This document shows positions 1 to 7,076 of a stretch of 64,000 nucleotides of DNA, one piece after another. Both the position numbers and the translations under genes were made by a program. This DNA comes from CAZEFK01 sp964511405. GTDB taxonomy: Bacteria; Pseudomonadota; Alphaproteobacteria; Elsterales; Elsteraceae. The notes below the pieces were generated by a model. It worked only from the letters and a program-made list of their open reading frames with translations. It ran no database searches and had not been told where the DNA came from. Numbering within the stretch: position 1 is the stretch's first letter; each line of letters starts with the position of its first letter. The DNA lies in NCBI GenBank assembly GCA_964511405.1, contig CAZEFK010000003.1, positions 10,771 through 74,770 on the forward strand, in the 5' to 3' direction.

Positions 1-2
1 GT

Positions 3-791
3 GCGATGAGCTGGGGCATCGGCCGGATCGGTGCCGGCAAGGCCGGGCTGGTGATGGCCTGGCAAGGGGTCGCGATCTCGGGGGCCTTGGGCGTCGGCGC
101 GCCGATCGGTCTGGCGATCGCCGATCTCGGCGGCTTTGCCGCGGTTGCCGGCGTGGTGCTCGTGCTGCCGCTGGCCGCCGCGGCCATTGCCCTGGGGCTG
201 CCGGGCGTGCCGCCAGCCGGTGGCACCCGCCTGCCCTTCACCCGCGTGATCGGCCGGATCTGGCTGCCCGGCCTGGGGCTGGCGCTGGGCACCGTGGCCT
301 TTGCCGCCATGGCGGCGTTCCTGGTGCTCGACTACGCCGCCCACGGCTGGCCGGGCGCGGGCCTGGCGCTGACCGGCTATGCCGCCGGCTTCATCCTGCT
401 GCGCCTGGTCGGCGGCCATCTGCCGGACCGCCTGGGCGGCGTGCCGGTGGCCCTGGGATCGCTGGCGATCGAGGCCCTGGGCCAGCTCCTGCTGTGGTCG
501 GCCGGCTCGTCGGCGGTGGCCATGGCCGGCGCCACCGTGACCGGCATGGGCTATTCGCTGCTGTTCCCGGCCATGGGCGTCGAGGCGATCCGGCGGGTGC
601 CGGGTCACAATCGCGGCCTGGCGATCGCGGGCTATGTCGTGTTCTTCGACATCACCCTGGGCCTGGCCGGGCCGGCGACGGGGGCGCTGGCCGGCGCCTG
701 GGGCTATCCCTCGGTGTTCCTGGCCGGCGCCGCAGCCGCGGCCGCAGCCATGCTGCTGGCCGGCGCCTGCCGCGCGCGGCCGTCGGATTGA
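3..791 (+). CDS. MFS transporter, C-terminal part (cut by window edge)
   Basis: The frame is open to the left edge, so the N-terminal part of this protein lies outside the window; the first ATG inside is at 6 but nothing marks it as a start. About 260 residues are visible, almost all hydrophobic Gly/Ala/Leu-rich helices, with a loop DRLGG near residue 140 that resembles the MFS inter-helix motif G-x-x-x-D-R-x-G. The second half (helices 7 to 12) of a sugar/drug exporter of the major facilitator superfamily fits best. The substrate cannot be told. It ends 69 bp before serC and is probably a separate unit. Confidence is good for MFS, low for anything finer. Confidence 0.75.
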   Translation, partial: AMSWGIGRIGAGKAGLVMAWQGVAISGALGVGAPIGLAIADLGGFAAVAGVVLVLPLAAAAIALGLPGVPPAGGTRLPFTRVIGRIWLPGLGLALGTVAFAAMAAFLVLDYAAHGWPGAGLALTGYAAGFILLRLVGGHLPDRLGGVPVALGSLAIEALGQLLLWSAGSSAVAMAGATVTGMGYSLLFPAMGVEAIRRVPGHNRGLAIAGYVVFFDITLGLAGPATGALAGAWGYPSVFLAGAAAAAAAMLLAGACRARPSD

Positions 792-860
792 CGCCCCTTC
801 GCGCGGGTCCCTATCATCCCGCACCCGCGAACAAGGCGTCCGCCGCCAAGGAGCCGATCG

Positions 861-2021
861 ATGCGTCCCAATGCCCGTCCCGCCGTCCCGCTGTTCTCCA
901 GCGGCCCCTGCGCCAAGCGCCCGGGCTGGTCGGCGGCGGCGCTGTCGGAGGCCGTGCTGGGACGCTCGCACCGCTCGAAACCGGGCAAGGCGCGGCTGGC
1001 CGAGGTGATCGACCGCACCCGCGCCGTGCTCGGCGTGCCCGCCGACTACCGCATCGCGGTGGTGCCGGCCTCCGATACCGGTGCGGTCGAGATGGCGCTG
1101 TGGTCGCTGCTGGGCCCGCGCCCGGTGGATGTGCTGGCCTGGGAGAGCTTCGGTGCCGACTGGGCGACCGACGTGGTCAAGCAGCTCAAGCTGGCCGACG
1201 CCCGCGTGCTCAAGGCCGACTATGGCCGCCTGCCCGATCTCGCCCAGGTCGACCCCACCCATGACGTGGTCTTCGCCTGGAACGGCACGACCTCGGGCGT
1301 GCGGGTGCCGAACGGCGACTGGATCGCCGCCGACCGCGAAGGCCTGGCGATCTGCGACGCGACCTCGGCCGCCTTCGCCATGGACCTGCCCTGGGCCAAG
1401 CTCGACGTGGTCACCTTCTCCTGGCAGAAGGTGCTGGGCGGCGAGGCGGCGCACGGCATGCTGATCCTGTCGCCGCGCGCCGTGGCCCGGCTGGAGAGCC
1501 ACAAGCCGGCTTGGCCGCTGCCCAAGATCTTCCGCATGACCAAGGACGGCAAGCTCAACGAGGGCCTGTTCAAGGGCGAGACCATCAACACCCCGTCGAT
1601 GCTGTGCGTCGAGGACTACCGCGACGCCCTGGCCTGGGCCGAGGGCATCGGCGGCCTGCCGGCGCTGATCCGGCGCTCCGAGGACAACCTGGCCGCGATC
1701 CAGGCCTGGGTGGCGCGCACTCCCTGGGTCGACTTCCTGGCCGCCGATCCCGCGACGCGGTCCTGCACCTCGGTGTGCCTGTCGATCGTCGAGCCCTGGT
1801 TCCGCGGCCTGCCCGCCGACGGCCAGGCCAAGGTCGCCAAGGCGCTGGCCGACCGGCTGGAGGCCGAGGGCGTGGCGCTCGACGTCGGCAGCTACCGCGA
1901 CGCGCCGCCGGGCCTGCGCATCTGGGCCGGCGCCACGGTCGAGCGCAGCGACCTCGAGGCCCTGTTCCCCTGGCTCGATTGGGCGTGGGCCGCCGTCGCA
2001 GAAGCGCGGCCGGCCGCCTGA
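861..2021 (+). CDS. serC: Phosphoserine aminotransferase
   Basis: This 386-residue PLP enzyme transaminates 3-phosphohydroxypyruvate to phosphoserine, the second step of serine synthesis, and also acts in pyridoxine synthesis. It has the alphaproteobacterial SerC form: an N-terminal segment with FSSGPCAKRPGW, a long region with TWxNGT-like WNGTTSG, DATSAAFAMDLPW, and the PLP-lysine context FSWQKVLGGEAAHG around residues 190 to 200. The ATG at 861 has AAGGAG eight bases upstream. Its TGA shares one base with the ATG of serA (TGATG), so the two are translationally coupled. The length matches the family. Identification is firm. Confidence 0.95.
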   Translation: MRPNARPAVPLFSSGPCAKRPGWSAAALSEAVLGRSHRSKPGKARLAEVIDRTRAVLGVPADYRIAVVPASDTGAVEMALWSLLGPRPVDVLAWESFGADWATDVVKQLKLADARVLKADYGRLPDLAQVDPTHDVVFAWNGTTSGVRVPNGDWIAADREGLAICDATSAAFAMDLPWAKLDVVTFSWQKVLGGEAAHGMLILSPRAVARLESHKPAWPLPKIFRMTKDGKLNEGLFKGETINTPSMLCVEDYRDALAWAEGIGGLPALIRRSEDNLAAIQAWVARTPWVDFLAADPATRSCTSVCLSIVEPWFRGLPADGQAKVAKALADRLEAEGVALDVGSYRDAPPGLRIWAGATVERSDLEALFPWLDWAWAAVAEARPAA

Positions 2022-3598
2022 TGGCCCGGCCCCGCGTCCTGATCGCCGACGCGCTCAGCCCGCGCGCCGTCGAGATCTTCGCCGAGCGCGGCGTCGAGGC
2101 CGACGTCCGCACCGGCCTCGGCGCCGACGAGCTCGCGCGCGTCATCGGCGCCTATGACGGCCTGGCGGTGCGCTCGGCGACCAAGGTGACGGCGCCGATC
2201 CTGGCCGCGGCCGAGCGCCTGAAAGTGATCGGCCGCGCCGGCATCGGCGTCGACACCATCGACGTGCCGGCGGCGACCCAGCGCGGCATCGTGGTGATGA
2301 ACACGCCGCACGGCAACTCGATCACCACCGCCGAGCACGCCATCGCCCTGATGTTCGCGCTGGCCCGCCAGATCCCCGCCGCCGACCGCTCGACCCAGGG
2401 CGGCAAGTGGGAGAAGACGCGCTTCATGGGCGTCGAGGTCACCGGCAAGGTGCTGGGCATCATCGGCTGCGGCAATATCGGCTCGATCGTCGCCGACCGC
2501 GCCCGCGGCCTGCGCATGAAGGTGCTGGGCTTCGACCCGTTCCTGTCGGCCGAGCGCGCCGAGAGCCTGGGCATCGAGCGGGTCGACCTCGACCAGCTGC
2601 TGGCGCGCGCCGACTTCATCACCATCCACACGCCGATGACGCCCGAGACCCGCGGCTTGATCGACGCCAAGGCGCTGGCCCGGACCAAGCGCGGCGTGCG
2701 CATCGTCAACGCGGCCCGCGGCGGCTTGATCGTCGAGCAGGACCTGAAGGCGGCGCTGGAGTCGGGCCATGTCGCCGGCGCCGCGCTCGACGTGTTCGAG
2801 GTCGAGCCCGCCCGCGACAACCCGCTGTTCGGGCTCGACGGGCTGGTCGCGACCCCGCATCTGGGCGCCTCGACCTCGGAGGCGCAGGAAAACGTGGCGG
2901 TCCAGATCGCCGAGCAGATCTCGGACTTCCTGCTGGCCGGCGCGGTCGCCAACGCCGTCAACCTGCCCAGCGTCTCGGCCGAGGCCGCGCAGCAGCTTGC
3001 CCCCTACCGGCAGCTCGGCGCCCTGCTCGGCCGGCTGGCCGGCCAGATCACCGTCGGCCTGGCCGCGGTCGCGATCGAATATGAGGGCGAGATCGCCGGT
3101 CTCGACACCCGGCCGATCACGGCCGAGATCCTGGCCGGGCTGCTGACCCGCGCCCTCGGGCCGGTCAACATCGTCAGCGCCCCGGCGCTCGCCCGCGAGC
3201 GCAACATCCAGGTGGCCGAGACCCGGCGCGACCACTCGCCCGACTATCAGACCCTGATCCGCCTGACCACCGCGGGCGGGCGCCGCCTGGCCGTGGCCGG
3301 CACCGTGATCGCCGGCTCCAAGCCGCGCCTGACCGAGATCGAGGGCGTGCCGCTGGAAGCGACGCTGGGCCGGCACATGCTGTACCTGCGCAACCGCGAC
3401 GTGCCTGGTGTGATCGGCCGCGTCGGCACGACCCTCGGCGCCCACGGCATCAACATCGCCAACTTCCACCTGGGCCGCACCGCGGCCGCCGCCGACGCGG
3501 TGCTGCTGGCCGACATCGACCAGCCGGCCGGCGACGCCGTGATCGCGGAGCTCAGGGCCCAGGCGGGCGTGCTGGAGGCCTGGACGCTAAGCTTCTGA
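2021..3598 (+). CDS. serA: D-3-phosphoglycerate dehydrogenase
   Basis: This 525-residue cytoplasmic enzyme oxidises 3-phosphoglycerate to 3-phosphohydroxypyruvate, the first committed step of serine synthesis. The N-terminal substrate domain (RPRVLIADALS) is followed by a Rossmann NAD site GIIGCGNIGS near residues 147 to 156, the catalytic ring segment VNAARGGLI near 227, and the histidine in ATPHLGAST near 280. The C-terminal third carries the intervening domain and an ACT domain (NRDVPGVIGRVGTTL), the usual place for serine feedback control. The frame is open far upstream, but only the ATG at 2021 begins the family's N-terminus and it overlaps the serC stop. This is the long, ACT-containing SerA type. 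Confidence 0.96.
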   Translation: MARPRVLIADALSPRAVEIFAERGVEADVRTGLGADELARVIGAYDGLAVRSATKVTAPILAAAERLKVIGRAGIGVDTIDVPAATQRGIVVMNTPHGNSITTAEHAIALMFALARQIPAADRSTQGGKWEKTRFMGVEVTGKVLGIIGCGNIGSIVADRARGLRMKVLGFDPFLSAERAESLGIERVDLDQLLARADFITIHTPMTPETRGLIDAKALARTKRGVRIVNAARGGLIVEQDLKAALESGHVAGAALDVFEVEPARDNPLFGLDGLVATPHLGASTSEAQENVAVQIAEQISDFLLAGAVANAVNLPSVSAEAAQQLAPYRQLGALLGRLAGQITVGLAAVAIEYEGEIAGLDTRPITAEILAGLLTRALGPVNIVSAPALARERNIQVAETRRDHSPDYQTLIRLTTAGGRRLAVAGTVIAGSKPRLTEIEGVPLEATLGRHMLYLRNRDVPGVIGRVGTTLGAHGINIANFHLGRTAAAADAVLLADIDQPAGDAVIAELRAQAGVLEAWTLSF

Positions 3599-3620
3599 CG
3601 ACGGATCGATCGAAGCCAGC

Positions 3621-3649
3621 TTGCAGACATGCCGTCGACGGCATATTCT
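3621..3649 (+). promoter_or_regulatory. Promoter with embedded palindromic operator of the HigBA-type operon
   Basis: A -35-like TTGCAG (3621-3626) and a -10-like TATTCT (3644-3649) are 17 bp apart. The spacer holds a perfect 16-bp palindrome, ATGCCGTCGACGGCAT (3629-3644). Transcription would start near 3656-3657, on the GTG I take as the toxin start. Position and symmetry fit an operator for the HTH antitoxin encoded downstream; binding is inferred. Confidence 0.6.
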
Positions 3650-3656
3650 GAAACCT

Positions 3657-4034
3657 GTGCCTACGCTCGTTGAATACACCGACGAGTTCGGAGCGTGGTG
3701 GGACACCCTGTCGGATGCCCAGCGCGAAGACGCAACGGCTGCCGTGAATCTGTTGGAAGAACGAGGACCTCGTCTGCCATTTCCCTTCAGTTCCGGACTT
3801 CGCGGTCCGAAGCATCGGCACATGCGGGAGCTGAGGATTCAAAGCGGTGGACACCCGATCCGGATCTTCTATGCATTCGATCCGCGCAGGCAGGCCATTT
3901 TGTTGATCGGCGGCGACAAGACCGGGCGTGATCGGTTTTACGAAGACATGATCCCGATCGCGGATCGACTTTACGACGTCTACCTTGAAGAGCTCCGCGA
4001 GCAAGGGATTATCCCGGAGAGAGGTAAGCCATGA
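3657..4034 (+). CDS. HigB/Gp49-like toxin (RelE superfamily, DUF891 type)
   Basis: This is a 125-residue basic protein of the phage-derived Gp49-like/HigB group, whose members are ribosome-dependent mRNA endonucleases. Family-typical stretches are HMRELRI, IRIFYAFDPRRQAILL, GDKTGRDRFY and IPIADRLYDVYLEEL. A TTG at 3621 would give a longer protein, but that codon lies in the -35 and the family N-terminus fits VPTLVEYTDEF, so the GTG at 3657 is preferred. There is no Shine-Dalgarno sequence, which suits a leaderless message. It overlaps the downstream antitoxin by four bases (ATGA). Base composition is clearly lower in GC than neighbouring serA and hisZ, suggesting acquisition. Confidence 0.85.
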   Translation: MPTLVEYTDEFGAWWDTLSDAQREDATAAVNLLEERGPRLPFPFSSGLRGPKHRHMRELRIQSGGHPIRIFYAFDPRRQAILLIGGDKTGRDRFYEDMIPIADRLYDVYLEELREQGIIPERGKP

Positions 4035-4348
4035 CCGGACGGCACAGCTTCGATAAGCTGCGCGGGCAGCTTAGCCCCGACGCCCAGGCCCGCGTTCGTC
4101 AGAAGACCGCGGAGCTGCGGGCGGGGATGGCGCTCCACGAACTGCGGGAAGCACGCCGGTTGACCCAGGCCGCGCTGGCCGAAACGCTCTGTGTCGATCA
4201 ATCGGCAGTGGCCAAGATGGAGCGGCGCACTGACATGTATGTCAGCAACTTGCGGCGCTTCATCGAGGCCATGGGCGGAACGCTGCGGGTCGTCGCCCAC
4301 TTCGAGGAAGGCGACGTCGAAATCACGAATTTCGCCGACGTCGCGTGA
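4031..4348 (+). CDS. XRE-family HTH antitoxin (HigA-like)
   Basis: This 105-residue protein has a helix-turn-helix in its middle: LREARRLTQAALAETLCVDQSAVAKMER, roughly residues 38 to 65. It is followed by the short tail typical of Gp49-partner antitoxins (FIEAMGGTLRVVAHF). It should neutralise the upstream toxin and repress the operon, presumably through the 16-bp palindrome in the promoter. The ATG at 4031 overlaps the toxin stop and has GAGAGAGG upstream inside the toxin gene. The toxin-first order is that of HigBA-type operons. Identification of the pair is good; the precise HigA name is by family resemblance only. Confidence 0.85.
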   Translation: MTGRHSFDKLRGQLSPDAQARVRQKTAELRAGMALHELREARRLTQAALAETLCVDQSAVAKMERRTDMYVSNLRRFIEAMGGTLRVVAHFEEGDVEITNFADVA

Positions 4349-4372
4349 GGACGCCGGCAGATCAGGATTGCC

Positions 4373-4401
4373 TTGGCCCGGCGCCCCGGGCTGGCTACAA
4401 C
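4373..4401 (+). promoter_or_regulatory. Possible promoter of hisZ-purA
   Basis: TTGGCC (4373-4378) and TACAAC (4396-4401) are separated by 17 bp, with a start site predicted about 30 bases before the chosen hisZ start. It lies just after the antitoxin gene, so hisZ-purA need not depend on the toxin-antitoxin promoter. Both elements are weak matches. Confidence 0.35.
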
Positions 4402-4437
4402 TCCGCGCCACGACCCGTCTCAGGAGCCCGCACCCCC

Positions 4438-5607
4438 GTGCCGATGCCCCCGGCCGATCCCGACGATGCCCGCCGCGCGCTGCTGCCGGCGGGCCTGCGC
4501 GACACGCTGCCGCCCGACGCCCAGCATCAGGCGCGGCTGATCGCCGAGGTCATGGCGCTGTTCGGGGCCCATGGCTACGACCGCGTCGACCCGCCGCTGG
4601 TCGAATTCGAGGACAGCCTCCTGGGCGGCGGCGACAGCGGCATTGCGGCCCAGACGTTCCGGATGATGGACCCGCTGTCGCAGCGCATGATGGGCGTGCG
4701 CGCCGACATGACCATCCAGATCGCCCGCATCGGCACCACGCGCCTGGGCGGCCACGCGCGGCCGCTGCGCTTGAGCTATGCCGGCGACGTGCTGCGGGTG
4801 AAGGGCTCGCAGCTCAGGCCCGAGCGGCAGTTCGCGCAGGTCGGCGTGGAGCTGATGGGCTCGGCCGCGATCGAGGCCGAGATCGAGGTCATCCAGCTCG
4901 CCGCCGAAACCCTGGACACCCTGGGCGTCGCCGGCGCGTCCGTCGACCTCAACGCGCCGCCGCTGGTGCCGGCGCTGTTCGCGGCCTACGGCCTGCGCGG
5001 CCGGCAGGCGATGCTGACCCGCGCCGCCCTCGACCGCAAGGACGCCGATGCCGTGGCCCAGGCGGCGGGGCCGGCGGCGGCGGCGCTGAGCGGCCTGTTG
5101 TCGGCGACCGGGCCGGCGCGCGCCGCGCTGATGATCCTGACCACCCTGGACCTGCCCGAGGCGGCGCAGCCGCAGCGGGCGCGGCTGTGCCAGGTGCTCG
5201 GCGCCCTGATGGAGCGCTGGCCCGACCTCAGGCTGACGGTCGACCCGGTCGAGAACCGCGGCTTCGAGTACTATACCGGCGTCGGCTTCGCGCTGTTCGC
5301 CGAGGGCGTGCGCGGCGAGCTCGGGCGCGGCGGCCGCTATCTGGCCGGCGATCCGGGCCGCCATGAACCGGCGGTCGGCTTCACCCTGTTCATGGATGCC
5401 GTGCTGCGCGCCCTGCCCGAGCCCACGCCGACGCGGCGCGTGTTCCTGCCCCCCGGCACCGCGGCCGAGGCCGGCCGCCGGCTGCGGGCGCAGGGCTGGG
5501 TCACCGTGGCCGGGCTGGAGCCGGTGCCCGACGCCCCGGCCGAGGCGCGCCGCCTGGGCTGCAGCCACGCCTGGATCGAGGATCAGATAAGGATCGTCCC
5601 ATCATGA
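4438..5607 (+). CDS. hisZ: ATP phosphoribosyltransferase regulatory subunit
   Basis: HisZ is a catalytically dead histidyl-tRNA synthetase paralogue that binds short-form HisG and confers histidine feedback control on the first step of histidine synthesis. The class II synthetase fold shows in the N-terminal LLPAGLRDTLPPDA, the motif-2-like QMMGVRADMTIQIARI-type region, and the C-terminal NRGFEYYTGVGFALF. The protein ends where the anticodon-binding domain of true HisRS would continue. I place the start at GTG 4438, with AGGAG at 4422-4426 and the family N-terminus just after it; the frame is open to a GTG at 4345 without support. It overlaps purA by ATGA. No hisG is in this window. Confidence 0.88.
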   Translation: MPMPPADPDDARRALLPAGLRDTLPPDAQHQARLIAEVMALFGAHGYDRVDPPLVEFEDSLLGGGDSGIAAQTFRMMDPLSQRMMGVRADMTIQIARIGTTRLGGHARPLRLSYAGDVLRVKGSQLRPERQFAQVGVELMGSAAIEAEIEVIQLAAETLDTLGVAGASVDLNAPPLVPALFAAYGLRGRQAMLTRAALDRKDADAVAQAAGPAAAALSGLLSATGPARAALMILTTLDLPEAAQPQRARLCQVLGALMERWPDLRLTVDPVENRGFEYYTGVGFALFAEGVRGELGRGGRYLAGDPGRHEPAVGFTLFMDAVLRALPEPTPTRRVFLPPGTAAEAGRRLRAQGWVTVAGLEPVPDAPAEARRLGCSHAWIEDQIRIVPS

Positions 5608-6893
5608 GCAACGTCGCCGTGATCGGCGCCCAATGGGGCGACGAAGGCAAGGGCAAGATCGTCGACTGGCTGTCGGAACGCGCCGACGTCGTGGTGCGCT
5701 TCCAGGGCGGCCACAATGCCGGCCACACCCTGGTCATCGGCAACGTCACCTACAAGCTGGCGCTGCTGCCGTCGGGCGTGGTGCGCCCGGGCAAGCTGTC
5801 GGTGATCGGCAACGGCGTGGTGGTCGATCCCTGGCACCTGCTGGACGAGATCGAGCGCCTGCGTGTCCAGGGCGTGACGGTCGGGCCGGACAGCCTCCGG
5901 ATCGCCGACAACGCCGCCCTGATCCTGCCCTTCCACGGCGAGATCGACCGCGCCCGCGAGGCGGCATCGGCGGCCAAGATCGGCACCACCGGCCGCGGCA
6001 TCGGCCCGGCCTACGAGGACAAGGTGGCGCGCCGCGCGGTGCGCGTGTGCGACCTGGCCGACCCGGCGGAGCTGGAGCGCAAGCTCGACCGGCTGCTTGC
6101 CCACCATGACGCCCTGCTGACCGGCCTGGGCATGGCCCGGATCGACCGGGCCGACCTGGTCCAGCGCCTGACCGATATGGCGCCGCGGCTGCTGCCCTTT
6201 GCCGAGCCGGTCTGGCGCACCCTGGACCAGGCCCGCAAGGCCGGCAAGCGGATCCTGTTCGAGGGCGCCCAGGGCACCATGCTGGACGTCGACCACGGCA
6301 CCTACCCCTATGTCACGTCGTCGAACACGGTGGCGGGCAATGCCGCTGCCGGCGCCGGCATCAGCCCGCGCGGCATCGGCACGGTCCTGGGGATCACCAA
6401 GGCCTATACCACCCGGGTCGGCTCGGGGCCGTTCCCGACCGAGCTGACCGACGAGATCGGCGAGCAGCTCGGCGCCCGCGGCCACGAATTCGGCGTCAAC
6501 ACCGGGCGCAAGCGGCGCTGCGGCTGGTTCGACGCGGTGATGGTGCGCCAGGCGATCACGGTCGGCGGCATCGACGGCATCGCGCTGACCAAGCTGGACG
6601 TGCTGGACGGACTGCCGGAGCTGAAGATCTGCGTCGGCTACCGGCTGGGCGACCGCCAGCTCGACCACTTCCCGTCGGGCGGCGGCGACCAGGCGGCCTG
6701 CGTGCCGGTCTACGAGACCCTGGAGGGCTGGGCCGAGAGCACCCGCGGCGCCCGGTCCTGGGCCGACCTGCCGGCCACGGCCGTCAAATACATCCGCCGC
6801 GTCGAAGAGCTGATCGGGGCGCCGGTCATCCTGCTGTCGACCAGTCCGGAGCGCGAGGATACCATCATGGTCCGCGACCCGTTCGCGGCCTGA
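5604..6893 (+). CDS. purA: Adenylosuccinate synthetase
   Basis: This 429-residue GTP-dependent enzyme joins IMP and aspartate to give adenylosuccinate in AMP synthesis. Near-invariant motifs are in place: the P-loop GAQWGDEGKGKIVDWL (residues 8 to 23), GGHNAGHT, GTTGRGIGPAYEDK near 130, EGAQGTMLDVDHGTYPYVTSSN near 225, NTGRKRRCGWFD near 300, and the C-terminal LSTSPER followed by the end region. The length is standard. The start overlaps the hisZ stop, so expression is coupled. No convincing terminator follows; a GC stem flanks 6896-6935 but lacks a T-run. Confidence 0.97.
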   Translation: MSNVAVIGAQWGDEGKGKIVDWLSERADVVVRFQGGHNAGHTLVIGNVTYKLALLPSGVVRPGKLSVIGNGVVVDPWHLLDEIERLRVQGVTVGPDSLRIADNAALILPFHGEIDRAREAASAAKIGTTGRGIGPAYEDKVARRAVRVCDLADPAELERKLDRLLAHHDALLTGLGMARIDRADLVQRLTDMAPRLLPFAEPVWRTLDQARKAGKRILFEGAQGTMLDVDHGTYPYVTSSNTVAGNAAAGAGISPRGIGTVLGITKAYTTRVGSGPFPTELTDEIGEQLGARGHEFGVNTGRKRRCGWFDAVMVRQAITVGGIDGIALTKLDVLDGLPELKICVGYRLGDRQLDHFPSGGGDQAACVPVYETLEGWAESTRGARSWADLPATAVKYIRRVEELIGAPVILLSTSPEREDTIMVRDPFAA

Positions 6894-7028
6894 CGCCGGC
6901 CGCTTCGCGTCTCGCGTGCGGGGTGCTGCGGCCGGGCGGTCGGCAACCCAGCGTTAATAAGTGGTAAAGTTTCGCTCCGCTAAGATCCGCCGGCGTTGGC
7001 AGGCACGGGTCCCGGCCGGGACGATCGG

Positions 7029-7062
7029 GGCCTGACTTCTGGCAAGGCCTGATTTCTGGCAA
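7029..7062 (+). repeat. 17-bp tandem duplication
   Basis: Two adjacent 17-bp units (7029-7045 and 7046-7062) differ only at C7036/T7053. They end at the AAAGGG that serves as the probable ribosome binding site of the following gene, so the duplication lies in its leader or promoter. Confidence 0.85.
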
Positions 7063-7076
7063 AGGGTGTGGCTCGC

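Noticed and set aside
1511..2020. Upstream extension of the serA frame
   Set aside because: It lies entirely within serC in another frame and reads as Arg/Pro/Gly-rich noise; the ATG at 2021 starts the family sequence.
6894..6940. Rho-independent terminator after purA
   Set aside because: An 8-bp GC stem can be drawn (CCGGCCGC with GCGGCCGG) but the loop is over 20 bases and there is no T-run.
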